From: Roridomyces roridus
Taxonomy: Eukaryota > Basidiomycota > Agaricomycetes > Agaricales > Mycenaceae
Direction of reading: 5' to 3'
DNA length: 64,000 nucleotides
NCBI GenBank assembly: GCA_029378245.1
Contig: JARKIF010000017.1
Span: 186,001 to 250,000 of the forward strand
The notes under the pieces are model-generated. The model did not search any database. It saw only the letters and a program-made list of their open reading frames with translations, and was not told where the DNA came from. Positions 45,040-55,399 of this stretch are shown in pieces; within the stretch, counting starts at the first letter, position 1; the number at the start of each line of letters is the position of its first letter. Position numbers and translations under genes: made by a program.

Positions 45040-45351
45040 GAGCAGCGCAGCAGATCAGCATGGCTCGTTCGCATTCTGTGGCCCGTACCTTGAAGGATAT
45101 GAGTGGAGGAGGAGAGGGACGCGAGTCGGTAAGTCGGGAGTACGTAAGCAGCCCGTTTTGGCATTTCCCAGCGACGTCTGCCCAACACAGCTGTCTTTTT
45201 CGATCAGGGGTTTTCAACTTTTGAGCTTAGCAGCTACATATTCACAAGTATACTACAAGTAGCTAAGAGGAAAAGACATCTCTCTTCAAAATCAGGTAGT
45301 TCCGGAACGGTCGTGGCGGCAGGTGGAAAGCATGTATCAAATTGGTTGCAT

Positions 45352-46903
45352 TCAAGTCTTCCGTGTCCAGTCAGCCAACATGACAACTGGCAAGGTGGTC
45401 GTGCTTACCTCCCTTGCTTTCTCAAAACCGTCGACGAGGGCAGTGATCTCCAGCGGAGTCTTCGTAACATATGCGATCAAGAAAGTGCGCAATCGGGTTT
45501 CCGGCCAGCGCGCCATTCCGCGTACACTTGCTTCGTCAACCACGCCGGCACGGTGGAGAGGTCCGGCGCAACGATGCATAGGCGGGCAGCAACGAGAAAG
45601 GAAAGCCTTCACTGAATCATCTATCTCGGGCGACGCCTCGCGCGTTTCGGGCTGGGACTCGGGCGCTGGTTCCTGCAGTTGGAATTCGGGCTGGGATTCG
45701 TGCGAGGATAACGGTTCGGGGTCCGGGGAATTGACTGGGAATGCTTTGTCCAGCTTCAGACAGATAGTCAGATGCAGCACAGAAGATATTTGGAAGCCAC
45801 GCTTACCACCCTGGGTTGTAGCCACAATTCATTGTACCTTGCCATGGCAGGGGGGTACATTTAAATAAGGTGACACCTTGACAAGGCAGCCATCATGTGC
45901 CCACATTGCAATGTACCTTTGGCAGTGCACAGCAAAGAAATTAAAATGCAGCCAGGAGGAATTGAACCCAAAACCTCCTGCTGTCATCCAGGGAGAGTGG
46001 ATGGCAGACACCTTAACCAACTGAGCTAGAGAAGAGTAACAGATGGCTCTCCACATCAAGCCAAACTATGCCCTCAGACTGAGATCCAGCAGTGAATCGG
46101 CGGTTAGACGCGGGTTAGGTTAGGTTAGGTTAGGTTTGGTGAACCCCTAAACAAATGACATCCCCCCCGCGGTTTCGTCTGTGAGTGGAAGAACTCATAA
46201 TCCACTGTGAATGGGTGGTTAGGGGCGATATCTGCTGTGAATGGTGGTTAGGGGCATCATCCAATGGGAATGACAGCATCAGATCAGGGCTGGTCAAATA
46301 GGGTAGTAGTGGCATCAAATAAAGCAACCAGTATGGTTCTGTAGTGTAGCAGTAAGCAGTCATTCCTAATATAGTAATCCCTACCCTGGAGCTCTGGGGT
46401 TCAATTTAGCCTGCTGGCAACTATTTTGCCCTGCTGTGGCTGGGTGCAATTCATTTAGCAAGGCTGTGACAGGGTACAATGCAATGTGGGCACACTGTGG
46501 CTGGGTTGTCAAGCTGTGGCCACAATTAAATGTACCCCCCAGGCATGACAGGGTACATTGCCTATGTGGTACAGCTACACCTCCGCTTACCTCCCAATAA
46601 ATTGCCATGAAATTGGGGGGAAGAAGAGCGACATCTCGGGCAACGTCGGGCGATGCATACTTGTTGCGGATGGCATTGTCCACTGCGTATTTTCCCCAGC
46701 CGACCACCTCGGTTATCATGGATGCAGAGAATGTGTGGTTCAACGCGAGAACGCGACAAGCCGCTCGCTCTCTCAGGTTCAGGCTGGGTCTACAGCGACC
46801 ATGTTGAATACACTGAGATGTGAGGTAGAGATTCGACGTACTGGCGTCCGGGTCGTTTACCTCCGTTGCTCTTAGATTTCTTCGAGGGGCGTACGGCGGG
46901 CAT
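45352..46903 (-). CDS. HTH-like plus SAM-like agaricomycete protein; intron carries a MITE
   Basis: Model complement(45352..45753,46591..46769,46861..46903), 207 aa. Exon 2 encodes ERAACRVLALNHTFSASMIT and EVVGWGKYAVDNAIRNKYAS, a helix-turn-helix-like segment, then PPNFMAIYWE. Exon 3 has an acidic Pro/Glu linker and a compact helical C-terminus (FLSRCCPPMHRCAGPLHRAG, MARWPETRLRTFLIAYVTKT) like a SAM-like domain seen in many mushroom proteins. Intron 2 is 837 nt, against about 50 nt elsewhere, because of a 725-bp TIR element. A DNA-associated role is inferred from the HTH-like part only. The exon-2 acceptor was chosen to keep frame and is the weakest point. Confidence 0.55.
45953..46033 (-). 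other. tRNA-derived segment within the MITE
   Basis: Contains an A-box (TAGCTCAGTTGG) and B-box (GGGTTCAATTCC) on the minus strand with an anticodon-like stem TCTGC/GCAGG, but the acceptor strands do not pair. Probably an old tRNA or SINE head captured by the element, potentially a Pol III promoter. Confidence 0.45.
46111..46137 (+). repeat. Short TTAGG array
   Basis: Four to five tandem TTAGG units within the MITE. It is not TTAGGG and is internal. Confidence 0.8.
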
Positions 46904-47372
46904 GGATGGCGGGTTAAAGGAGAAGGATGGTAGAATGCATAAGTATTATATATTCAGCGGCTCGTGGCAGTAAGTGTGTATGGCCTCTTGGAAGTCGCCA
47001 TATCGGGATGATGGAAGGAAGGAATTGGGAATACCTCGTAAACTCGGATTCGTAATGATGGACACCGGTTCTGATAGCCGCATATAACAGACGTTCGTTC
47101 TCCAACCTGCATTCAAGACCATCTATACTAGCTACGTATCCACCGCGCAGACGAACCTGCAGTAGATGATAAACCAGGCTTCAAGCAGTCTCCAAGGCCA
47201 CAACCCATGTCTCGGGCCCACACTCCGACCACTGCCAAAAATACAAGAAGCAGGCAATGAGGCTCATGGAAGCAGCGAATATATACCGAAGCCCATGGCC
47301 GCCACTTGGAACTGTTCTAATAATGATAATATATAGCCAAGCGCCCTCCCGATTTCTTCATCTACAACCACC
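46904..47372. promoter_or_regulatory. Divergent promoter region
   Basis: Separates two divergently transcribed genes. A TATA-like ATATATAG at about 47327 lies 45 bp upstream of the plus-strand ATG, after A+T-rich sequence. No other gene is seen. Confidence 0.4.
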
Positions 47373-48316
47373 ATGCGCAAAGCCAACCCCTCGAGCGGCC
47401 ACAAGAACGTTCAGACCAAGGACGACAAGACCTTAGCCAAGGTAGGGCATCTTTAGTTCTTTCCTTGAGCGGGACAGATGACGGTCGACTGCGCAGGCTC
47501 AAGTTGCATTCTACAAATTCCTCCGGGAAGCGGACACCACCCAAGGCGAAGCAAAAGAAGTTATCCTCAAGTTTCACTTTAGCCCGAAAGTCGAAAAGGA
47601 AATCGAGACCATCGTCAATGCGCATGGGTGTCGGTTGGTCGCACTTCTGGCCTGACGACAATCCATTGATTGAATTTCTAGTATGATTACAAGAATTATC
47701 AGTCGCGAGGAGCAAGACGTAGTTGATCGACGTGCCAAGAGTGTAGGCGACACAGCTCCATCCTCTCTCATAATATCTCTTCTGATCAATTGACCAGTGT
47801 GCGCGATACACGACCGTCTTCGTCACCGCCCAAGCTCAGGCGGCCTACCGAAAGAAAACGATCGCGGCCCTATCCACCGCTGAAACCACCTCCGCTTCCC
47901 CCCCGCTCCCACCAGCAAATGAAGGTGACCAGGCGTCCACTCCAGCAACGGAGGAGCGGCAAGAGAATGAGGACGAGGGTATGTTGGCAAGAACCTGTCC
48001 GTTCGCTAGGTTGACTGAGGCACTAGTAGAAGAACACGCCGTGACCGTGCCAGCGGGAGACATGCCGCTCGATAGCAACAAAGACACTCTCGCGGCCCAG
48101 CTGCTCCCCGACTTGGGGGCTAATACCTTGCTCTCGGAAGTGAACGAGGATGAAGTGGGCCACTTGCTCACCGATGAGATGGTGGGGAATTTGGCAGATT
48201 CCGTCGTCAAAATGGGAGATTCCCTCGTCAAAATGGGAGAGTGCCTCGTCAAAATGGGAACAGATATTATGACCTGTGCGGTCTACCGTCGGACGGGAGG
48301 AAGCAACTCCATGTAA
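47373..48316 (+). CDS. Hypothetical protein with C-terminal heptad repeat, 5 exons
   Basis: join(47373..47441,47497..47627,47682..47742,47798..47978,48027..48316), 243 aa in one frame with introns of 48-55 nt. N-terminus MRKANPSSGHKNVQTKDDKT; then AFYKFLREADTTQGEAKEVI, a Ser/Pro/Glu-rich linker, and LLTDEMVGNLADSVVKMGDS followed by two more 8-residue repeats (SLVKMGE, CLVKMGT), an amphipathic helix likely to self-associate. Family not recognised. Every exon ends in a correct phase, so I consider the gene intact. Confidence 0.68.
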
Positions 48317-48768
48317 GGGCACATGCTTGGGGGACTGGGGAATGGAGACTACTCCGTTGTAGGGTCTTAAAAAACAAATCATGTAGAAATATCGCATTTG
48401 AATCCGAAAGCTATTTCCTGATTGGGTTGTGCGACATCAGCCCAGCGGTCTCATCAAACTCTCGAACACTCCGAGTCTGCACATCTCTACATCTCAGCCA
48501 CTGATATCCTATCGTTCGTCGCCATGTCGGAGACCAGAACGCGCGCAGCGGATGGGTCTGGGAATCGTATCACCCTAAAAACCGCCAATTATCCTTGAAA
48601 ACCGACAGCCAGAGCTTCGATTTTGCTTGCAGCACCTTCCTGAGGCGCGTTTTGCAGCTTTCAAGGTTCGTCCCTGTGACTCGCTCGTTCATCAGCTCCT
48701 GAGCTCAACGACCCCTTGTCTCACAGTGTGACACAGGGGCGACTCGCAACTCACCTCCTCCTCTCACC

Positions 48769-49566
48769 ATGAGCTCGTTCACCAGAGCGCAAACCGAGTT
48801 TATCACCAAATTTCATGCCGCGCTGTTCGCCAAATGCGACACCTGCTCCCCCGCTGAAATGGCGCGGTTCAAAAACTTGTTCAAAGATCATATCCTTGCG
48901 TCGCCGTTGTTCCAAGGAGCCGACGTCAAGGCCGGGGATGTGAGACTTTCAACATCCTATGCTCCCAGAGAACTCAAACACTTGCAGCGAATCATGAGAC
49001 ACTTCGGCAACGCGATTTCACGGAGACGCACCCCGTGCCTGGTCAAATTCTACCCCCTGCCAGGCGGCGGCCTTTTCGAACAGGAGAACAAATCTGCCAT
49101 ACTCGCCAAAGCGCAAGAGTCCGAGCACCCTGACGACGTGGCGTTTGAATTCGCTGCGCTGGAGATGTGGTCCGCGCTAGGGGCTGCGGTCAGGGACGAC
49201 TACGAGGTGCGAGCCGCCCTTCTTGGAAACACAGTCGAAGCGTCAGTACCATTCCTTCTGGAGTCTGACCCATTTGATGATCCCGTACAACAGGAACGCG
49301 ATCGACTTTGGAAGAGCCGCAACTAGAGCGCTGCGGACGTTGTCGAGCGGGGGGCAGGCCGGCCATCTGGAGACCGTCACTCTTTGGGCACTCCGCACAG
49401 CGGACGGGGAATTGAAACATGGCGTGTATGTGGTTCGTTATCTCCCCCGCTTGAATTTGACCGTAGGCCCAGAATTAACGCCCATGGTGCCAATAACATC
49501 CCGGACGTGGACTCGGCCGCCTTCCATGCGATGTGGATACAGCACGCAGACGGTGTCATCTCCTAG
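48769..49566 (+). pseudogene. Truncated copy of the 8-exon family gene
   Basis: Exons 48769..48939, 48988..49241, 49294..49425 and 49473..49566 match exons 1-4 of the gene at 31.1-32.9 kb. Similarity stops at the exon-4 donor, and a TAG follows two codons later, giving at most 216 aa without the C-terminal half. Because the frame is otherwise clean, it could still make a short protein. Its promoter (48690-48768) is also duplicated. Confidence 0.7.
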
Positions 49567-49867
49567 TAGTACCGCATTGGCCTGGTCTCGCTGACTCATT
49601 TCTATACCACAAACATACATGTCGTCGAGAGCTGCCCAATACACCCACGACGTTGGGCATTCAACTTTCCCATCCACTCAAAAGAATCAAGATCTTTCTG
49701 AACCACTCGGCTGATCTATTATTTCACATGGCCATGTCTCAATGCGACCGCATTGTGTCTTTTCAACGGAATTTCAAAGTTAGGAGTCACCTTGGGGACA
49801 CTCAATTTCAAAGTTAGCAGCCACCCCGTTCTATAAAGTTCCTTGATGAATCTCCCCCCTCTCCCAC

Positions 49868-51603
49868 ATGCAGAACCCTCCCACTAAGACATCGCTTTCC
49901 CTCGTCGCTTCGGCAGCCATAGCGCAGGGCAGGCCTCGAGCCCAAGAATTCGTGCACTTCGACGTCGAGGAAGACCTGGATGCCGAGAGAAACACCTTGG
50001 CCCCGCCGGTGGACGCCGAAGAGGACGACGCCGATGACAACGAAGACGACAACAGCGACGACGACAACACCATGGACACAGATGCCGCCGATAACATTTT
50101 CGCTCTCGTAAGAGCCGACGTCCTCGTGAAGGACCGCGACATCGTACCACTGGATTCTGACGCTATCCAAAACATCGCCCAACCTATCACCTCTGAAACA
50201 GCTGCTGGCTACGAGCTGCAAGTTACTTGATTCAGCTCCTGTCCGAGCTTGCTAACCCTGTGTACTGTAGCCTCGCGCAAAACTTTGTTGACTTTCTTGT
50301 TCGACAGTCGTTGGTGAAGGCGGGCGATGACGTTTTCACCGCCAACCCACCGGAACAGATGCCCGAGTGGATCTGCGCTTGGATCATGGACAGGTGAGGC
50401 TTCACCGCCTATGGCCTTCTGCTCACCACATCTCAGCTGCGACAAACTCCTCATCGATGGCAGCCACCAGATTCGCCTCGCTTTGGCTCAGAAAATGCGG
50501 GCAGCGGCCAGGTGGAGGTTCGGCCGAGCGAACAGCACGCAGGGTAACGTTCCGTGGAGCAAAGACCCCAACACGAACCAATGTAGCGGAACCCCCTCCG
50601 TTTCCAAGCCCGTAGCAAACTACTACGCCAGCCTCAGGAGAAGAAAGGTTGGATCTTTGCGCCACCCCTTGATTACACCGCTTACAACCTGCACAGATAC
50701 TATCGGGGCAGACGGCTTCCAGTGGCACCGCCCAGCCCATCACTTCTCCAAAATCTGCTGGCTACGACCGGCAAGTTGCTTGGTTCAGCTCCTGTCCCAA
50801 ATTGCTAACCCTGCCTACCGTAGCCTAGCGAAGAACTTAGTCAATTTTCTTGTTCGACAGTCGTTGTTGAAGGCGGGCGATGACGTTTTCACCGCCAACC
50901 CACCGGAACAGATGCCCGAGTGGATCTGCGCTTGGATCATGGACAGGTGAGGCTTCACCGCCTATGGCCTTCTGCTCACCACATCTCAGCTGCGACAAAC
51001 TCCTCATCGATGGCAGCCACCAGATTTGCCTCGCTTTGGCTCAGAAAATGCGGGCAGCGGCCAGGTGGAGGTTCGGCCGAGCGAACAGCACGCAGGGTAA
51101 CGTTCCGTGGAGCAAAGACCCCAACACGAACCAATGTAGCGGAAACCCCTCCGTTTCCAAGCCCGTAGCAAACTACTACGCCAGCCTCAGGAGAAGAAAG
51201 GTTGGATCTTTGCGCCACCCCTTGATTACACCGCTTACAACCTGCACAGATACTATCGGGGCAGACGGCTTCCAGTGGCACCGCCCAGCCCATCACTTCT
51301 CCAAAATCTGCTGGCTACGACCGGCAAGTTGCTTGGTTCAGCTCCTGTCCCAAATTGCTAACCCTGCCTACCGTAGCCTAGCGAAGAACTTGGTCAATTT
51401 TCTTGTTCGACAGTCATTGGTGAAGGCGGGCGATGACGTTTTCACCGCCAACCCACCGGAACAGATGCCCGAGTGGATCTGCGCTTGGATCATGGACAGG
51501 TGAGGCCTCACCGCAAGCTATGGCCTTGTGTTAACCACCTGTCAGCTGCGACGTCTTCCTCATTGATGGCAGCTTGCGCCCTGCGGGTCAGATTCACCGA
51601 TAA
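49868..51603 (+). CDS. Acidic protein with in-frame duplicated 170-codon exon
   Basis: Model join(49868..50221,50308..50393,50437..50946,50990..51499,51546..51603), 505 aa. Exon 1 has an acidic stretch (EEDDADDNEDDNSDDDN). Exons 3 and 4 are both 510 nt (170 codons), over 99% identical, and separated by identical 43-nt introns in the same phase; both stay open in the same frame (CDKLLIDGSHQI ... PEQMPEWICAWIMD). Exon 5 begins like them (CDVFLIDGS) and then stops. The consistency of phase supports the model. Family not recognised. Exon 2 limits are less sure, because the homologous stretch is read as exon inside the repeat. Confidence 0.6.
50297..51515 (+). repeat. 553-bp tandem duplication
   Basis: Bases recur with an exact period of 553 (for example GACAGTCGTTGGTGAAGGCG at 50303, 50856 and 51409 with few changes). 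Only a handful of substitutions separate units, so the event is recent. 553 minus the 43-nt intron is 510 nt. Confidence 0.92.
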
Positions 51604-51659
51604 TTTCATGTAACATTTAGGTGTCAAATATTTATTGTTCGAGTCAAAAACATCCTAAA

Positions 51660-52200
51660 TAATGAATGGAAGGCGAGCTGCGAGCAGAGAAGGGAATGCT
51701 TTCGACTAAGGAAAACCCGCTGGGCCGATGTCGCAAAGGCATGCTTGATATGGCTGTTTACATGTGTAGTCCTCACTGAGTCTCCTCCTCTTCGGAATAG
51801 TCAGCTTGGTCAATTCTGGCATCTCTCGCTGAGGTTCGGCTCTTGCGTGCGTGAGTCTTCGACATCGCGCAGATTGGGTCGCCAATCGTCTCTTGCAGCA
51901 GTTCGTATCGGGTGAATCCATACCGACTTGTGGCCTACAACGAGATAGCACTGGATGGTTCATTACTCTCCACTGCGCGACAGATGCGAGTCTGCGTCAG
52001 CTTGCTCAAATCTGTCACTTCGTGTCCCGACCCTCGCAGTTTCTCTACTGTCGTCGTCGTTTAAATTGGCCATTCAACGTCCGTTCGGCTCGACAGATTG
52101 GAACATCGACACGGGCCTTGAAAGCGATCTTCCGAACAAGCCAGCCCGCACCGACTTGACTCTGTTTCCAATGTGATTTCTACCGTTCCTTTAGCAGGTA
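51660..52200 (-). repeat. R2, right-arm copy
   Basis: Inverted match to about 30150-30660, with the core at 51962-52010. A further promoter-like R2 piece follows to about 52560 (GGTGCTCCAGCCC, TACTCGACCCCTCC). No conserved frame. Confidence 0.7.
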
Positions 52201-52589
52201 CGTTTTCTGCGTGTACGTTTCTTCCCGTCTCATCGTGCCTTCAGATGGCCAATGCCGGCCACTCTCCACGTCGGGCTATGTCCTACGTCGCTCCCTCACT
52301 CGTGCCAAGTCCCGATGCTGCATCCGAACCCCGCGAGGTTGGTGCTCCAGCCCACGTTTGGTGGTCGAGACGATGGCTATCCCTAGCGACCGTACCGCAT
52401 GAGTGACGTTCAGGCCCTGGTGCTCCGGGGCGTGTTTTGCGGGGCAGCTCTTCGGTTGGAGGGTGCTGGCTCTACTCGACCCCTCCTCTATACCGTCTGG
52501 GTTCCAAGCCTCGGATTTGGTTTCCCATGTTTAAAGCAGTTTGACGCTGTCTCAATGTAACGACACTACAGAATTCGCTCACCAACTCA

Positions 52590-53580
52590 CCGACTCGCCA
52601 GCTCCTATGCTCGGTAACCCATGGCTTGCAGCGTCACACAGGGGCGACTCGCGACATCTTTTTCTCCCCACCATGAACACAACCACCCGGCCCAATCAAG
52701 GTGGGCGATGAAATGTTTCAACCGCCTTTCTAACGATCCGTCCAGAGCCAAACACCCAATTCCTACCGCCGTCGTTCAAAGTGCAGCTCAGGCCAAAGAA
52801 GATCGTGCCACCCAGGATAGAGTGAGATATGCAGCCACTCTCTTTCCGGCGTGGCGACTGGATGTACTTACTGACGGATTTACTGTACTGCTGGGAGGAA
52901 GGGTTGTCGTTCTTCACGACGCTGGAGGAGTTGACGCAGCAATTGGGTCAATAGTGCAATAGTTCAGTTTATAATTGAATACATCTTGTTTCACCTACGT
53001 TTGAGGCGAAATGTAGCTGGATATCGCGTTTCCTTCAGGCGTATGTGCATTGCGATAGCTGCCCAATGTGTCACTGGACCGCTATTTGAGTCGGACTTGA
53101 CTATCTATCTCACTTTCTCCCGACTCTTTGATCAACACTCTCACCGTCTCACAGTCTCTCGCCGTCTCACAGTCTCTCGCCGTCTCACAGTCTCTTGCCG
53201 TCTCACAGTTTCCGGCTTTCCAAGGTCGCTGCCCCTGGCCGTTTGTCAAATATGCAGTCTCCAAAGCGACCAGGGCACCCGCTCAAGGTCGTGTGCACAG
53301 GTTCGTTGCCTGTGCCGTTTGCCCAACTTCGTCCAACTCGTACCGTAGACACCTCAGCGACCAAGTCTGGCGATCGTGTCATCTGCAACAAGCCGCGACG
53401 TATTCTCGAGAATACCTTGGCGAGAAAATGTGTGGCTAACGACCTCCACGATCTTTCGGGTATCCTCATACTCGAGGCGTTCAGTTCACCCTCCACCAAG
53501 AATCAAGGGCTACGCAGTCGGCCATTGACCACAGTTTAGGAGTGCGCCTTTCAACGCGTCGTGGGTCCCGATCGAATTCA
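52590..53580. other. Orphan promoter copy and 18-bp tandem repeat
   Basis: 52600-52680 matches the upstream region of the 8-exon family (GTCACACAGGGGCGACTCGC, then an ATG at 52673) but the coding part is unrelated. 53143-53212 has four CGTCTCACAGTCTCTCGC units. A plus frame at 53252-53539 (MQSPKRPGHPLKVVCTGSLP) could be a small gene but has no supporting evidence. Confidence 0.4.
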
Positions 53581-53685
53581 AATTGAAATGTATGGGTGAC
53601 TCGCTATCTCACATCGCTCTTGTGCTCAGCGACTCACAGTTTCACACAGGGGCCGTCGCGACTCATCTCTTCCCCCCATCTCACC

Positions 53686-54226
53686 ATGAGCTCGTTCACC
53701 AAAGATCAGAACGAGTACATCACCAAGTTTTATCCAGCTATAGTCACCAAGCACAAGTCGTGCACCCCCGTTGAAATGACGGACTACAAAAAGCAGATCC
53801 GAGCGTACATCCTCCAAAACCCGTTGTTCCAAGGGGTAGACAATCAAGCTGGAGATGTGAGACTTTGAGCATTCCACCCTCCCAGAGAACTCAAACGCTC
53901 ACAGCGAATCTGGAAGAATTTCACCAACGCTATTTCCCGCAAGTCAAATCTGGTCGAATATCGTCCCCTCTCCGGCATCGGACTTTTTGAACAAGAGAAC
54001 AAGGCCGCCATAGTCGTCGAAGCCGAAGCGCGCGAATCAAAGGGCTCTGACGACCAGGCGTTCCAACTCGCCAAGCAGGATATGTGGTCCGCGTTGGAGG
54101 AGCAGTCCAAGAACGACTACGAGATGCGGGCCGCCGCTCTTGGAAACACATTCGAGGCGTGGGTACCGGTCACCTTCGAGTCTGGTCTGGTTGATGATTT
54201 CGTTTAACAGCAACATACGAAACTAA
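53686..54226 (+). pseudogene. Second truncated copy of the 8-exon family gene
   Basis: Exons 53686..53856 and 53905..54158 match exons 1-2 (MSSFTKDQNEYITKFYPAIV; GLFEQENKAAIVVEAEARES; MWSALEEQSKNDYEMRAAAL) with the same 48-nt first intron, at lower identity than the 48.8-kb copy. After the next acceptor the frame ends within five codons and R2 sequence begins. The 3' two thirds of the gene are missing. Confidence 0.7.
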
Positions 54227-55380
54227 GAACTTTTCGGCGTCGTGGCGAGCCTGTAGACTCATCAATCTGCAGCCATGCGAGCTGCTTTGGTGGAATCCTT
54301 TGAGAGTGATGTTATCCATATTCCGTAGTGTCCTCCTGTAACTTTGAGCCTGCAAATATCCCTCGTCGCTCTTACAAAAGGTGTCAGAAAGCTGTGTTGG
54401 GCAGACGTCGCAGAGAAATGCCAAAACGGGTTGTTTGGTTATGTCCACTTGCCGACTCGGACTTGAGTCCCGCGACGAGACAGCGTTAGATGGGTAATTC
54501 CTCTCCACTGCGTGTCGGATGCGAGTCTGCGTCAGCTTGCTCAATTCTGTCACCCCGTCGCGGCCTCTGTTGAATCCATTCCGGGCGTGCTTTCAAGGTT
54601 TCTGTTGCAGTCCTTTGAACTCGCCGTATTCGAGCCAACGACAACAGCCTTGGACCATATCGCTCAGCTCGTAGATTCCGTAAGTTGGTTTCCTTTTCTT
54701 CTACGTTTCTCCTAATCCATGTACAGAGGCGAAAGCCCAACAATGTCTGATGCTGGCTGCTTGCCAGTGCAGATATGCAGCTCGAGGTCCCCGCACCGTT
54801 GGATGGGACAGCGTTGGATGGGTGATTCCTCTCCACTGCGCGACGGATGCGAGTCTGCGTCAGCTTGCTCAATTCTGTCACCTCGTGTTCCGACCCGTCC
54901 TCGATTCCTGCACATTGCCTTCGGCTCGACAGCTTGGAGACATCGACACCGGTCTTAAAAGCAATTTCCTTGCAATGTTTCGGAGTCTGTGCCTCTCGCA
55001 AGTACGTTCCTTTTTTTGCGTGCGTTTTTGCCCGTCTCATCGTGTCTACAGATGACGAAAAGACCTGGCTACTCTCCGCGTCGAGGCGGACACACGGCTG
55101 TCTTTTACGTCGCTCCCTCACCCGTGCCAAGTGCCAAGTCCCGACGACGCGGTGCTCCAGTGCACATTTGGTGATCGAGACGACGGGCATATGTAGCGAG
55201 CTCCCCGTTCCGAACCGAATGAGTGACGCCCAGGGCCTGGTGCTCTAGGGCGCGTTTCGCGGGACGGCTCCAGGTGGAGGGCTACTGGCTCTACTCGACC
55301 CTTCTTTTATATCCTCCTATTTTGTCCAAGCCTCACCTTTGAAGGTATGCCGTCTCCCATTGTCTATGTCTGAACAATTT
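54210..55380 (-). repeat. R2 block, right arm
   Basis: Cores at about 54483 and 54828, minus orientation. From 54960 to 55370 it is the inverted counterpart of 29905-29480. Includes a TTTTATATCC element at 55305. Confidence 0.7.
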
Positions 55381-55399
55381 TGACGCCTCCGCTTTGAAC

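Larger units (their letters stand above)
45833..46557. mobile_element. MITE with about 90-bp terminal inverted repeats
   Basis: The left end TGTACCTTGCCATGGCAGG and the right end (reverse complement) TGTACCCTGTCATGCCTGG are inverted, and similarity continues inward for about 90 bp to GTGCCCACATTGCAATGTAC. The interior has a tRNA-derived segment, a TTAGG array and GGTGGTTAGGGG-type repeats, but no coding frame. It sits inside an intron of the HTH-like gene. Confidence 0.75.

Noticed and set aside
46111..46137. Interstitial telomere or chromosome end
   Set aside because: Units are TTAGG, only four or five, and lie inside a TIR element with genes on both sides.
48940..48987. Read-through of the first intron as coding in the 48.8-kb copy
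   Set aside because: The other two copies have a stop in this stretch, and all three have GT-AG ends with a 48-nt length, so it is an intron.
53143..53212. CRISPR array
   Set aside because: The 18-bp units are contiguous without spacers, in a eukaryotic genome; a simple tandem repeat.
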